Origin: Ophthalmolycus amberensis
Lineage: Eukaryota > Chordata > Actinopteri > Perciformes > Zoarcidae
Assembly (NCBI GenBank): GCA_024529925.1
Contig: JAFEUB010000893.1
Span: 319,001-383,000, forward strand
Reading direction: 5' to 3'
Length of the DNA stretch: 64,000 nucleotides
The notes under the pieces were generated by a model. The model was not told where the DNA came from, made no database searches, and saw only the letters and a list, made by a program, of their open reading frames with translations. Shown in pieces: positions 26,784-39,800 of this stretch. The translations under genes and the position numbers were made by a program. Every line of letters starts with the position of its first letter. Position 1 is the stretch's first letter.

Positions 26784-27261
26784 TTTGGTTTCCCTTTCAC
26801 TTCTTCATCTGCTGCTTCCATCTTTCTCATCTCTCTCTTTCTAAAGCACTCCCTTTCTCTCTGTGACACACACTCAGTGCTGCTGCCTCCTCCTCAATTT
26901 GTTTTCCTTTTAGTCCATCCACCTCTCATCTGCCTCCCCCTGCTACTGCCCGCCCATTCCTTATTCTGCTAGCATCGGTTGATGCATGTCAGGTTGTATG
27001 GACAAAGACTGGTAAAGGAGCGACGGACATGAGACTCTGCCCTGGGTGCTCTTCTGCTCCAAGTGTGATGATAGCGGCGGTCTATATGCATGCCTGCACT
27101 CTCAACCGTTAACCGCCCCTGAAATTACATGCAATTTTCATAGCAATGGGCTTTATAGAAGGAAGATGGTTCCCTGGGGGAGCCTCGGGCACGCCTTTAC
27201 AGCACAGAGCAGGGCAGGGAAAGAGAAAATAGGCAGAGTGCACCAAAGCACAGAGGAGTAT

Positions 27262-27281
27262 CCCCCCCCCCCCCCCCCCCC
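27262..27281. repeat. Poly-C tract, 20 nt
   Basis: Twenty consecutive C. Confidence 0.85.
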
Positions 27282-27617
27282 AGGCATCTCCCATGTGGAC
27301 TTCCATAAACTCTTTGGCCCCACCTCTTCTCCTCGAGTGTGTGATGGGTCAGCCTCATGGCAACGAACCTCAGCTCTTCGCGGGAGGGATACCAGCCCAG
27401 AGATGTGGCCCTGACTGTGAATTCATTAGCTGTGCTGTGGCTGTCTGCCCGGCCAGCCACTGCCACAAGGCAGCAGGAGAATGAGGTAGAAAAAGCTGTC
27501 GGGGATTAAAGGCATTGAGTTTAAGGTGGCCTTTTTAAACATCTAAATGGAGAAGATCAAAGAGCAGCACTCTTAGCTAAATGGACCTTTTTTCCCCTTA
27601 AAGCTTTTCTGAGTCAA

Positions 27618-27638
27618 GGGGGGGGGGGGGGGGGGGTA
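27618..27638. repeat. Poly-G tract, 21 nt
   Basis: Twenty-one consecutive G, about 80 bp before the terminal-inverted-repeat element. Confidence 0.85.
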
Positions 27639-27713
27639 AAAAGAAAAACATGCAGCATCGGTAAAAGCCCAGGCGTTTTTGTAAACAACAGATCCGTCCT
27701 CTCAAGGACTAAT

Positions 27714-28778
27714 GCTGCGTTCACACCGGTCGCGTTGATTTTTTGACGCGCTGCAAAATCGTGTCCAACGCACTGCAAAAAAGCGTCCAACGCGCCGCCG
27801 GTCGTGTTCAGACCAAACGCCGCAAAATCTCGTAGCGCCGGAGAGGGGGCGTGGTTTATCGACTGGAAGCCGTTCACCTGGCCGCCATTACTTTCCGCTA
27901 TCAACCGTGAAAGGAATAAGGACAATTGCTGCTTTGTACGTGTTGTGGAAGTCCCTCAAACGTCGGAATGCCAAACGCAGTCATGTCTGGTTCATAATAT
28001 TGTTCAGAGGAGCTCCGTGGATTGTATCGAGCTGTATTCACTGTGTCTAGCAAGCCACCGGTCGCTGTTTACAGCTGTAGGAACACAACATAAACTGATT
28101 TGGCTGTGATTCAACGGAAAATAAACCGACAAAAAGGGACTCCGAAATAACTACATAATGATGCCGATTTGTACTTGTCTTCTCCGACAAAAAGGGACTC
28201 CGAAATAACTACATAATGATGCCGATTTGTAGGCTACTTGTCTTCTCAATGGAGCTCTGATGGATCGGTGCTAGGCTATGCTAACATCGTAGCAGCTCCA
28301 CCAGCACTCAATAACGTCACGTAGACGTAAATACGGCAGCGTCTATTCATTGTTTGTACCGTATGGTTTACACACACACATGTATACACGTAGTTTGGTC
28401 CGGTCTCTATTGATATGAGGTATCGTAGAGCTCGGGGAACCCACAAACCGCCACTATTAATTTGTCCTCCATTGTTGTTTGTGATTCAGCACCGGCAGGA
28501 GCTACGGCACTGATGACGGGAGCAGCAACTCAACGCTGATAGGCTATCGCGCCACAGCGTCACGCGATTATTTCGCAGAAGTTGAAAAATTTCAACTTGC
28601 GCGTTGGCGATTTTGCGGCGTCCAACGCGTCCACCGCGTCCACCGCACTGCAATAACGCGTCCAACGCGCCGCGCCATCGCAAAATCGCGGCGCGCCAGT
28701 CTCATCGCGTCTGTGCATAGACTTTGTATGTAATCTCGACGCGCGTCAAAAAATCAACGCGACCGGTGTGAACGCCCC
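27714..28778. mobile_element. Non-autonomous DNA transposon with long terminal inverted repeats
   Basis: The left end reads GCGTTCACACCGGTCGCGTT and continues with GATTTTTTGACGCG. The right end is its reverse complement (CGCGTCAAAAAATCAACGCG then ACCGGTGTGAACGC), so about 33 bp match perfectly apart from the outermost two or three bases. Inside each end lie more GC-rich subterminal repeats with the words GTCCAACGCG and GCAAAATCG. The 1.06-kb body has no transposase reading frame, so it is non-autonomous. Flanking bases are AT or ATG on both sides, compatible with a 2-3 bp target duplication as in PIF-Harbinger or related superfamilies; the superfamily is not settled. An internal 58-bp tandem duplication lies at 28,126-28,246. 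Confidence 0.8.
28126..28246. repeat. 58-bp tandem duplication inside the transposon
   Basis: The block starting CCGACAAAAAGGGACTCCGA is present twice, offset by 58 bp (28,126 and 28,184). The second copy has a few extra bases before CTTGTCTTCT. It is likely a local duplication within the element. Confidence 0.85.
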
Positions 28779-30309
28779 ATGAGTGTTTCTCATGTTTTCA
28801 CAGAGCTCTTAACAGGCTGAATGCCTAACAGGGGTGTCCAAACAAGAGATGGAGAGTTGAATCTCTTGTCGACGGCTTTATCCAAAGCAAAGCATCGGCA
28901 TCCTCCTCAGCTTTTGTCTCATTTGTGTTAAATGGATTCCATTTTTACGAGTCCCACACGACATGAACTTTTTAATAAGTTTTAATGAAGCCAAGAAACA
29001 ATTAAGAAGATGGATCTGTCAAAGTGTCTGCCTCACACACACAGAGATGCTGTGTGGGCTATTAGGCCGCCTGCCTTTCAGAAAGCCTGCACTTTCAACC
29101 CACTCGCTTTCCTCCTCACAGGGTCATGAAAACATCCAATTTCTTAATGGCTCACTCATGTGAATCATCGCAATGTAGCCTAAGGAAATGGTGACAGTGC
29201 TGCCCGGGCTGACGCGTCGTTAACACTGTGTAGCCGGAGCAAAAGGGAAGGCAGAGACATGACCTGCCGGCAGATTAATCCACCAAACAATGAATACGAG
29301 GTCAGCGCCGCAGCCACGGACACCAGCGCAAAAGACAGCAGTAATCACCAACGCTGTGAGGCAGACAAAAATAATGTGACTAAACTCTTTGGTGATGTGT
29401 CGAGAACGCAAGAGGTGTGGAAACAGGGAAAAGGCCGTGGAGGGAAATTAGATCTTGCGTTCCTGTGATTAAACACCTCAGGATGCAGGGATCTCACCAG
29501 AAAAAGATGCGACAACTGCCGTCTCTGATTTCTGTGTCTGTCAGTTTAAAAAGGTCTCATGTTGCATTGATGCATTTGATCAATTAGCTTTTGCAGATCT
29601 GTATGATTTAATTTGTACATAAAAGGATCATTTTTTGGGAGGCAAATCTGATCAATCACAAACGTCCTTGCAGTCCAATTAGCATCAATTTGTGCCTATT
29701 AATGTTCTGGAAGTAGTAGCATTTGTTTGTAATGTTAGTAATTAAACAAAACATCTCACATCTCAGCCAGCGACGTTGAGTATTTTGGAAGACTTCCAAG
29801 CTCACGACAAAACAGGGCGAGTCATAAGAGAGCCCCAGCTATCCCTTCAAGGGGCCAATAACCATGTTTTTTACTGCCCCATAGCACAAAACGACCATAA
29901 TATATCTCATACTCTGTTTTAAAGCAAAAACTTTAAATCCCCCCCAAAGGCCACTGGCATTTCAAGACACTGAAGACATTCTGAAGTTTATTCTTTATTC
30001 TGTAGCTGTCAATGACAAAGCACTATATTAGTTCTTAATGCAATTTCCATTCTGCTATATTTCTGTGGGATATCTGCTTTAATTACCTGCCTTACCTATC
30101 TATAATGGGAAAATGTGACTTGGTTGTTTTTCTATTCCCAGCCCCGTCTCTGACAAATGATGTTCCCAATAACGAAATTACATTTGCCAGTACGTTCCCT
30201 TTTGACGTATCATAAATAGGTTTCAGGTAAGAGGTAATGATGGTGGATGTGTTTAAAAACAAAGCTTTAACCCAGGAAACGTGCTGTTTGTATCCCATGC
30301 AACATAATC

Positions 30310-30600
30310 AAGTACCGGTACTTTTGTTTCAATTCAACACTTGTGAATCAAGTACTTTTGATGCCTAAATTTTACCAATTATTTGTGTTGCCTAATTATT
30401 ACCAAGAAGTACTTTTGTTGCTTTGTTTCACTTCAGTTATTTTAAGCCCAACCATGATGTTTTTTAATAAACCTAATGTAGTTTTTCTGCCTAAACATAA
30501 CGAAGTAGTTTTTGTTGTGTGTTTTGTCTTGTTTCAATTTACAACGTTAACCATGTGTCTCAAAACTGTTAAAAACTGAAACCGTAATGCGGGACAACAC
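30310..30600. repeat. Interspersed repeat made of related short units
   Basis: Related units recur: AAGTACTTTTGATGCCTAAA, then ATTTGTGTTGCCTAATTATT, then AAGTACTTTTGTTGCTTTGT, and later GAAGTAGTTTTTGTTGTGTG. They are spaced by about 25-40 bp. This pattern matches a dispersed repeat common in fish, recalled not searched. The ends are approximate. Confidence 0.45.
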
Positions 30601-32890
30601 GTCTTCCCCTCAAAACATAATAGCGAATGCAGTTGAGTTGTATGAGAAAGTCATTTTGACGGTCCCTGCAGAGTTGGGGATGGGTTTGGGGTGGGGTTTG
30701 CTGCAGAGATTCTTCAGTGATGCTAATACTGCTTGTCTCCAGAGGTGGATTTAAGGTTAATTTCTTCGAGTACGAGATGCACCGGTTGTCAAGCGGCTTT
30801 TGGGGTCTGAGGAAATCGTGTTTGGAACAGGAAGCCAACCAAATCTCCATCAACGCGCAACTGTGCTATTACCACTTGTTTTGCATGTGCAAGCACAGGT
30901 GGAAAGAGTTTGTTTCAAATGCTGCCCCTGAGATCTCATCAATCTCACTGTGTGAGGAAATGTTGAAATTAAACAGAACCGATTAGCTTGTGCCCCAAAC
31001 CTGTGACTCCACTCTTAGAAACAACCACATGAACAGGAGTCTTGTAAATCTGCTGGCTATAGCGATTAGTCAGGCCATTAGAAATGTTTGGGTCCCTGTG
31101 TATCTACTGCCCTCGATTATGTTAGTTGTTACAGAATGTAAAACCGGAATGAAAGCAATTATATGATAATTGAACGTGTGTAATTGTGCAATCAAATTGA
31201 AGGTCTCTGCCCCATTTGCAGAGAGAGAATCCTAGTGTATGTTCTTTCCATACATGTGAAAGTCCATTGGGATGAAATTAATAAAGACATGTTTGATCAT
31301 TTTAAATCTTAACAGAGCGTAGGTGGGAGGCAGCTTGCATCATTTAGTTTACAGTCCCAGAGGAGCTAAAAGAGCGGAGAGCAAACATTTTCAGTCCATA
31401 AACTGGAACAAATTGAATTCTCTTGCATTCTCACATTGAGACACACGGCCCCATAACCTTGATAAATATTTAATTTTTCTATTCAGATATATTGGCGAAC
31501 CTGGTGTGCTACAAGTTGCCCTTGCGTGGTTGCAAAATATAGAAAACAAGTCGATCTGTTAGGGGTTGGAAAAAGAGAAAGGAACAGTTATTATTAAGAG
31601 ATCATTTGCATCAGTATTTTCATATGCACTCTGATGATTATGCTGCAAAATTGGACAACTTGTAGGTGGAATCAGTAATAACTTACTAGTGCATTTGGAG
31701 TGACAACAAATCTTGCAGTATATGGAATATGGGGTCATTTTATTACATTTGATAAGATCTACTCAGCATGTTTCAAAGAGCAGAGTCTCTTGCTGCTGGA
31801 ATGGATGAAGACCGAGCGACCGATCCACAGGATCCTCATCCTGATACAGTATTAAATAGTTCTTAAGTGTCACAGTTTTGACTACGTAGCCTGACTACGT
31901 AGCCTATTTCTCAGCTGGGCGACATATTGTATGTATGTGTTCATGCCTACAATTTTTGACGAGGCATCCCAACATATCTAGTTTGACAAAGTTTTCTTCA
32001 TATTCCAAGCAACCAAAGCTTCAATTTATTGGAATCCCTGTTAGGTGTCGTGAAGTAGACTGCTGTTTTTCTCCGAAGTCAAGCCAGTTCGTCACATTTT
32101 GCAGGTCTTGTACGTTTTCACACCTGGACAAACCAACTCTCTATCTCCATCCCTTTTAAATACACGTGGGCAATGGGCAGAAAATATATTTTGGCCAGCG
32201 AGTCAGAAAGCTTGTCCGGGACATAATGAAGCAGGCAACATCCTTAAGCCTCCCAGTGCAGAGCATTTCTCTCTATCCGAGCAGCATGTTTGTCCCAAGC
32301 AGACTAATGTCAACTCAGCTGTTACATCAGGCCCAGGCCCTCCAAATCTCCTCCTTAATTCCTCCAGCAGGCAGCTGGAATCAGCCGAGGTGCCAGAGAT
32401 GGAGAAGCAGGTGGCAGCCTTGCAGCCGTTCAGAACTCTCTTATATATTTTCAAAAAGTTACCAGTCTGGAAATAAAAAGCTTTTCTGTCATTCTTTTAT
32501 TCATCAAGTGTTCCCTTCAGAGCAGCAATGTATAACAGGTCGCTATCAGTGATTTCAATGGTTATGCAAGAACGTGCGAATGATATTCTTGCATTTGCTC
32601 TGCCAGCGGACGAACCACTGATTAAAGTGGAACATTTAAGAGATTTCAGGTAGAGCTGTGAAGATAAGTATAATGGCTGTAATAGTACCCAAATCTAATT
32701 ACAGCTATTCCATTACATTAAGTTACAATATGTCCCTTTAATAAGGTACTGTCATGGGAGGGGTCACGGTGAGGCCGGGTTCCCATGGCTACAGTGCCAC
32801 AGACACCCACAGATAAATTAGATATCAAGTGGAATATAACACCCACGCGCACTGCACCGCTTCAAGAGTTCAAAATATTTCCCCCATCAG

Positions 32891-33020
32891 CTGGCAGGTA
32901 TTTGTCAGGCGGAGAGAAACAGATGGAGTCGCACTAGGCAAACCCACAGTGCGAGTTCATGTAATTGATGGATACGTGGAGGGTGATATCTGTCGAACCA
33001 GGCGGGCAGCAAACGTACAG
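32891..33020 (+). other. Possible coding exon, unrecognised
   Basis: A 130-nt segment follows a good acceptor (TTTCCCCCATCAG) and precedes a good donor (CAG|GTAAGA). One frame is open throughout, including KPTVRVHVIDGYVEGDICR. The other two frames are closed. I do not recognise the protein and find no neighbouring exon, so this could be chance. Confidence 0.22.
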
Positions 33021-34076
33021 GTAAGATAGAATACATGAGCACACGAGAGATGGGGAAAAAGATCCTTACTGATAAGCCAGATGAGACCATCTGCTAAGGA
33101 AAAATCATGACCTGCACTGTCAAAAGAGGCTACTGAGATCTCACATAGGACCCAATGGAACGACACTGACAAACACGTGCGATAGCTCGACTGTTTACAC
33201 AAAGACCAGCATTGTTTTTTTTCATTCCCTGTAACATGAACGACTTCCATTTAGCAGTATCTGTGTGTCCAGTTCACAACAATGCTACCACATTGCTCTG
33301 TGAGACCAATTATATTCGACAGTTTGCTAACATTGAGCGTATTACATTATTAAATTGACAAGTGGCCCAAAGAGGGTTTGTTTTTTATCATTATTCAAAT
33401 GTGTTTTTTTAATCGGCGGTATTTTGGACAGTAATTGTGGCCAAAAACAAAAACATTAATTCAGAATACCAATTAAATGTAGTAAGTGTTGGCAATTTTT
33501 CATCTTGACATATGGCTGGATTAAAATGATAACGCCAGTGATTCTCAAATTAAGATTCCGGTGTTTCCCACTAATGGATTCAATTGTGCGGAAGATAACG
33601 GTCATTAATTTCCATTTCGCTTGGAAAGGTGTTGTGTGGAAATCTGTGAAAAAGACCAAAACCCAGGAAAGCAGGACTGCCTTCTGAGCTGTCAAATGAA
33701 AAAGAATAAGATATCCTAAGAGTGTTGTTTACTTCTCAGGCAAGCCCCCCGAGAGGTCTTGAAGTAAACATCAAGTTCGTCCAAGAGAAACAAATCAAGG
33801 GGAGGTGGCGATGTGCCGAACGACACCTGCTGAATAAGCTTCTTTTTTTCCCCGCTGCAAGTTTGACAAAATATCATGATGTTGTCTCTTCCCGTTCTCT
33901 TCTGGATGCTCGCTGGAATGAACTTTGTTAGCTTGAGATGTGTCAAGAGTTTTGCTTAAGCAGCATGAAGCTGATCTGAGGACACGGTGAGCCGGCGTCT
34001 GCAAACAGTCTTCAGTACCGCTCCATAACGAGCCTGAAGAAGTCGGCGGCAACTTCCTGACAACACTGCAGCAACT

Positions 34077-34078
34077 CC

Positions 34079-34109
<31 letters not shown>

Positions 34110-34111
34110 AC
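34077..34111. repeat. Poly-C tract plus CA repeat
   Basis: Nineteen C are followed directly by about eight CA units. Confidence 0.9.
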
Positions 34112-35865
34112 TCAGACGACGAGTCAAAAATATCATCACATTTAGGGGTGTGCCTAATCACTGGAAGGATTGGGGACCACGGAATTACAGGATACAAGCA
34201 TCAATCTGTCACTGTCTCTGAACTCGTGCTCTCCTGGCAGAGATTCAGGCAGTGAATTAATCAAAGGAACCGTTATTGCCAAATTACTGACATGGGTTCA
34301 AAGATAAATGTCTCCTGGCTGACGCCAACTGACAGCCCAGAGAGTGATTAATTCCTCCCCACTCTGGTGATTGGCAAGAGACTCAAACTGAGGGATGGTG
34401 CATCCTAATCGTGCCACGCATCGTCTCATGTCGGGTCTGGATTACAGTGCCAGTATCCTGTTACTTTGCGAGGCGGGGAGCCGTGTTGAGATGGACAACA
34501 TATTCTTGGGTGTTTGTTTTAGTTGAGGAGGCGCTGAGTGAAGCCCGAGGGTCAGTGGCCCAGCACTTTCTCAAAGGCCTCAATTTGAGCTGGAGACAGG
34601 ATTGAGTTATGTGGTCCCTGTCCTGTCAAATGCAATAAGGAAAGCGAGGCAGAGAAAAGCCCAAGGTTTGCTTCCTTGCGACCGGAGCTTCATATAACAC
34701 ACAGAGCCAATAGCTGCTGCCGGCAATAATGCAGCCATGTTTTCCTAATACGGAAAGACAGGTCTGCAACTTTTCCTGAGAAGGAGATTAACCTGGATAT
34801 TAGCACAGGGTCGAACGTGACCTCCCTGCTAAAGCTCCACGCTGTAATACAAACTCAAAACAACACGCCACTTTAAGAAATCCAGTCTTAATTCTAACAC
34901 AGAAATATTCAACTGTGCCTCATTTGTAAGCGGCGCAAAACCATCATCACCTTTTGATCTTTGCCTGTGAGCCTAAACACCCCCTATCAGTCTCCATATC
35001 AATTCCCCGTGGTGAGAAGCAAGATCAATCAAATCCCTTTTGTGTTTATCAGGCTTTTAAAGTTGCAGCAGGGGCTGGCGTTGTCATAGAAACAGCTGCA
35101 GTAGAAAAAAAAGGTTAGTTTGTTGTTGAACTTGGTAGGATGCGTGGAGTAACGAGAGTCATCATTATGTGCGATATCAGCAGCACAAGCGGAGAGGGGA
35201 CTGCTTCTTTTGTTTGCCTGAAAAGCGAGGCCTTACAAATTAATGTGCGCCGGTGACTGAAAGTTCTCCTCCCTCTCCGTACGAAAAATGCAGGAGAATA
35301 TGGTGAGGCTCACGGACAATACTGGGTAGTACATTGCCACAGGTGCAGGGATTTGGCTGAATTCCTGCATCGTAATAAATCTCAATGATAGAATTTTGTT
35401 TCGAGAGCTCAGCATTGGGTTGTACTCGCACCACAGTGCAATCATCTTGTCTGGTCTTCCTTCAGAAATGAATCCTGTCTGGCCCACCTGCAGTAAAGCT
35501 GAGGCACGGTGTGATATCTCTTTACTTTAAGATTGCGCATTAGCATTCACACCAACTGGTGAGCTCGCTGTGCGTTCCCCAATACTGCTTACAATCTCGA
35601 AGACGCTTGTAACCAGTGTTTGCGCTTCGATTCAATTTCACAAAGATGTGAGAGCGAGAGATCTGTGATGCGACGAGTCATTTTCACACCTGGAAACCGC
35701 ATTACTGCCTGCTACGTTTATCCCGGTAGGGGAGGACACTTTGTATTTGATGCTAAATTCATCTCAAGTTCTTGTTTCCACACAAGTATTTGGGGTTAAA
35801 GCTGCTATATTAATGTTTTAATTATAACAACAGATCAAACAATTATGTGAATGTTAAAAGGGGAC

Positions 35866-36010
35866 GCTCGTGGTGACGAACCCACAAGAGAATCATCACC
35901 TGATTCCCTTCAGCTCTATGAAGCGTTTTAGTGTCTTTCAGCTCATTGTTTTTGTTTTACAGTCTGCAATTCCCCTTTTTTCGCTCTCACCGCTCTCATT
36001 ATCGTCCTTT
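35866..36010. repeat. Interspersed repeat fragment, copy B
   Basis: Diverged second copy of the segment at 16,118-16,290. The best-matching part is GTGGTGACGAACCCACAAGA. The later part (CTCATTGTTTTTGTTTTACA) again resembles a recalled fish repeat. Confidence 0.45.
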
Positions 36011-36519
36011 CAGCCAAAGCAAGCAGCTGATTTAGGCAAAAACAAAAGCTACCTGTTTTTGTACACCATGGTAGCTCGGCTCAAAGCGTCACTGACACTA
36101 GATAAACATCGGGATAACGATAAAAACATTCCACAATATAGGGGCAACATGACGAAAACTTGTCTGTTTCTTCCATCTGAATCACAGTTTGCGCTTGGTG
36201 TTGATGGCAGTTGATACCGTCAATTCGTAGTGACCGTGCAGACAGTCCTCAGGGTCGCTAAGCTGGTAGCGTAGCAATCTACTGCGCATTTGAAGAGCGC
36301 GTCCTCCAAGCGTACAGTATAAACAAAAACTAGCCTACTACGCCTTGACCAATTTGGTGGCCGAGACAAGAAACACAGAAACTGCTTAGCTTTATGTCCT
36401 TGACATTAAGCCGTTTCTGTCAGATCAGCAAGACTGAATAGGTTCTACACATAAAATACATGACCTATTCTATGGAAAGAAAGGACATATAATACAAGTG
36501 TCTACAAATATTACAGTGG

Positions 36520-36825
36520 TGACAAACAATGAGAAGGCAAAAGGCACGCGCTCAACCCAGTTTGTTAGGGATTGCGCAATCTGAGGTGAGGCACAGCTCG
36601 TCGCTGCCTCACCTCACGTGTCTCCTCTGTTTGAACAGGACATGCGCAAATTCAGCGATTTTGACTATAAAAATGCTTAAAATGATTGAAATCATACAGA
36701 AATTACATTTATAGCACAGATCAGTAGAGAAATATTATTTATTTTATTTTATCATTATGTTTTTTACTTTTCATGATGGCAGGTGAGGCTCTGCCGCCTC
36801 CCCTGACCGCACGTCCCTGGGCTAC
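36520..36825. repeat. Possible interspersed repeat with a hairpin
   Basis: The stretch contains a perfect 12-bp inverted repeat (36,582-36,593 and 36,605-36,616) and a related GGTGAGGC word at about 36,783. The ending GGCTCTGCCGCCTCCCCTGA and CGCACGTCCCTGGGCTAC resembles a recalled fish repeat. Class is unknown and limits are approximate. Confidence 0.35.
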
Positions 36826-39800
36826 ATAGTTATGTTATTGTGGGCTTTTTTTGTCAAAACAATCGTAATAAATTTGTGTTAGTGTTAGCCGACATTTTTC
36901 ATTCATTTGGCGCTCCCCTAGCATTCCCCTAAACTGTCTTTGCCTATGCCTCATGGTGTTCATCTTCATTTGGGAGTAAATTCGAAGCAAGGAATACTCA
37001 AAGTTTCTGGAGCTTTGTAAAAGTTTTTGCCTTTCGCCACTTAAGAGCTGCAATGTCAGAGTGGAATTCAGTGATTCAATGCTGTGCAAGTTATTCAGAT
37101 GAGATGTGAAACAAGGCCAGAGCTGAACCTTGGACAATGAGATTGCTGTGAGATAGGCAGCGGGGAGCAGCACAGAGGAGGAGATAAGGTGAGGAGCGTG
37201 ATCTCACCAGAGGCGAGTGGTTTGCACTCGACTGAGAAAAAATCCCTCTTAACTTGCAGATCCACCCGCAACCTGCTGCTTCATAGATGTTTAATTTAAA
37301 CCGGACCCTTCTTTTTCCATGGGGATTAAGCTCCCCAGAACGTGTTGTAAACATCTCAGATAAATGATATTATGCTTTTGTGGGCTATTTGACTTTGTAG
37401 ATGCAAAAAAAACATCAATTTGCATTCATCGGGTCTCCTGTTTTTGCATATAGCCACACCATATAGGTAAAAGAACTGCAGCTGTAAAATATGTAATATC
37501 AAGACCATGCCCAGTTCCCTGTACAATCACTGGAATAGAAAGTTTGATTGAACACTTTGCCATCCTTAAACGTTCAGGGGAGACAGTTTGAGTTACATCA
37601 GTGACCCAATAATGAGGAACGTATGCCACCGAATAACATACAAGCAACACAGGCTTTTAAACAGCAATACCCTATAGCTGGATCTTGGATTTGATTTGTG
37701 TGCAGTGGGAAATATACACACTTCTGCACTATGCTGAGCTATGAAAAGGGGTGCCTTTAAAAACCTGCAACCTTCTGTTAATCCTGGAATATACGGTAAC
37801 AGGATGTGGGCTACTAGACATGAATGCTGCACAACAGAAAATGTGTTTGATTGGTGCAGCGTACCAGATCAAATTCATTATAATTTGGAGGAATACATGT
37901 GACAAGAGCTTCAGGAAAAGCCTATTGATATGGGGATTACTTGACAACTGTGTATTTGAAAATACGCCGGCTCTCAATTCTGATCTGTGCAAACACATAC
38001 AACCACTTGTACACAAAAGCATGTCGTGTTTAGATGAACCGGCTTTTTGCCTCATGTTGCTGCGGAGAGGCGAGATTCCCCCAGAAATCTCTCAGCGTAG
38101 CCTATATCAAAAGCCTGCCGCAGTAAGGATCACCTCTGGGAATTCTCCCCACAAACATGCAGCCGAGAAGAAAGGCGGTTATGGTCAAAGTGTGTTCTGA
38201 TTCGACTTATAATTACATTCAATTAGGATAAAGCAAAATCTGGAGTGCGTGAGATATCGCATCTATGCTTTCAATGAACTGATCCCCCATTAAAGTCGGA
38301 GATAAGATGTGAACATGAAGCAGACAGTGGAGATAATATTCAGAGAAAATGAATACTCACCTGCATGTTTGAAGCGCAAAAGGGGAAAATAGTGGTATTT
38401 TATGATGCCAGCTTCTATTTTCCAATTTGCTCACTGTATAACATCACATTAGCAGACATATGAGACATGCTGGGTGTTGTGTTGTCACCGATAGCAGACA
38501 GTGGAAATAGCAGATTGCTACAAGTGCTCTTGATCTTTGTGAAGACTGTCACATCCCTCTGTCGACACAAATCAGTGTCGAAAAGTTCCAACGGGAGGAT
38601 TCAGACTGGAAACCCAAATCAAAATGTGCACACTATACGAAAAATGTGCTCTCTGAATCTTTCTTTGAGTAACGGGTTTCAAAGTAGACTGCGGTTTAGG
38701 AGCTTTGTGGGGAGGCAACGGCACGGCTTGGTGAAGAGACGAGGAAAACAACATAAAAACACGGATTAAGGGCGGGAAGAAAGCCTAATGGTGGTAGATT
38801 ATAGTGGCATTACTACCCGGTGAGACACAAGCACACACAGCAGGCTGGAGGTATCTGTGAGATGATGGGACAGACACTCAACGGGTGACTCACACAGCAG
38901 CTGAGTGGAGGGGCGAGGATCATAAGACAGGGCTCAGTGAGTCATCCTCCACAGGTTTAGACTTTTGTCAATCAAACCTTTAATTGGCTGCTGTTTGTAT
39001 CCACAGCTGAAGGTTTCTATATAGTACAGTCGTGTCTGTACTTCATCATCATAAGTCAAACAGTCTATAATGAGGAATTTTCCCATTATGTTTCTGTCAG
39101 GAGTACTGCAGTTGTGTTTCAGCGGCCCACCAACATTTCAGTCTTAATGTGATCAAGAGAACATTATGATTAAGACACGGGTCACGGGAACACATTCATC
39201 TTATTATGATATTTACGTTAAGGCCATACGGAGATGATTAATACCGCAATTAGAACATGCACTGTTACTCACGTTGTTGGAGGCTAATTTAGACGCCATA
39301 ATCCATGCAGGTAAAATTGCTCTCCAGGGATTTTCCAAGTTACAGCACTTGTGCCTGGAATCATTTTTCACAGGCGCTACACATGGTGACATGCAGCCAT
39401 GAAATGACTCAATTTGGAAACAACATCCCTGATACAAAGGTTTGTTGACGGTATGAAAACTGAAAAGCGAAATAAGCCTCACTTATTACATAATTCCAAA
39501 TTGATGAAAGGAAATATTTTGGTATTAATGCATGTAGACAGTCTTATTATTACTTCCACAGTGTTAAAGGAACGGTTTGGGAAACACGCTTATTTTCTTC
39601 ATACGGATTAAAGCGATGAGATATAAAGTAAAGACGCTGGTAATCTTAATGCTAAAATAACCAGCTGCAGTTTGATATTCATTGGACAGATGTGTGACTG
39701 GTATACATTTTTTCATCTAACTCTCCATAAAATATCGAATTCCCCAAAATGTCAAATTGGTGCAATCATAGGACTTCTATTAACTGGGTCATGTAGCCCT

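Larger units (their letters stand above)
22541..27710. other. Gene-free stretch with several homopolymers
   Basis: No gene recognised. Noted items are a T run near 24,725, CA-rich tracts near 24,180-24,230, C runs at 26,771-26,783 and 27,262-27,281, a G run at 27,618-27,638, and a C/T-rich patch at 26,790-26,960. The longest open frame (27,046-27,414) spans a poly-C tract and has no recognisable motif. Confidence 0.55.
28782..35865. other. Stretch without a recognised gene
   Basis: No gene recognised. It holds one repeat (30,310-30,600), a small double GACTACGTAGCCT at 31,876-31,906, a C run joined to CA repeats at 34,077-34,111, and one weak exon candidate (32,891-33,020). Overlapping open frames at 32,099-32,552 of about 125 codons show no motif and no splice support. 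Confidence 0.5.

Noticed and set aside
32099..32552. Two overlapping frames of 125 and 128 codons
   Set aside because: Both overlap each other and neither shows a motif or a splice context.
37751..38200. 149-codon open frame on the plus strand
   Set aside because: No recognisable motif, no coding-like codon pattern and no splice sites; compatible with chance.
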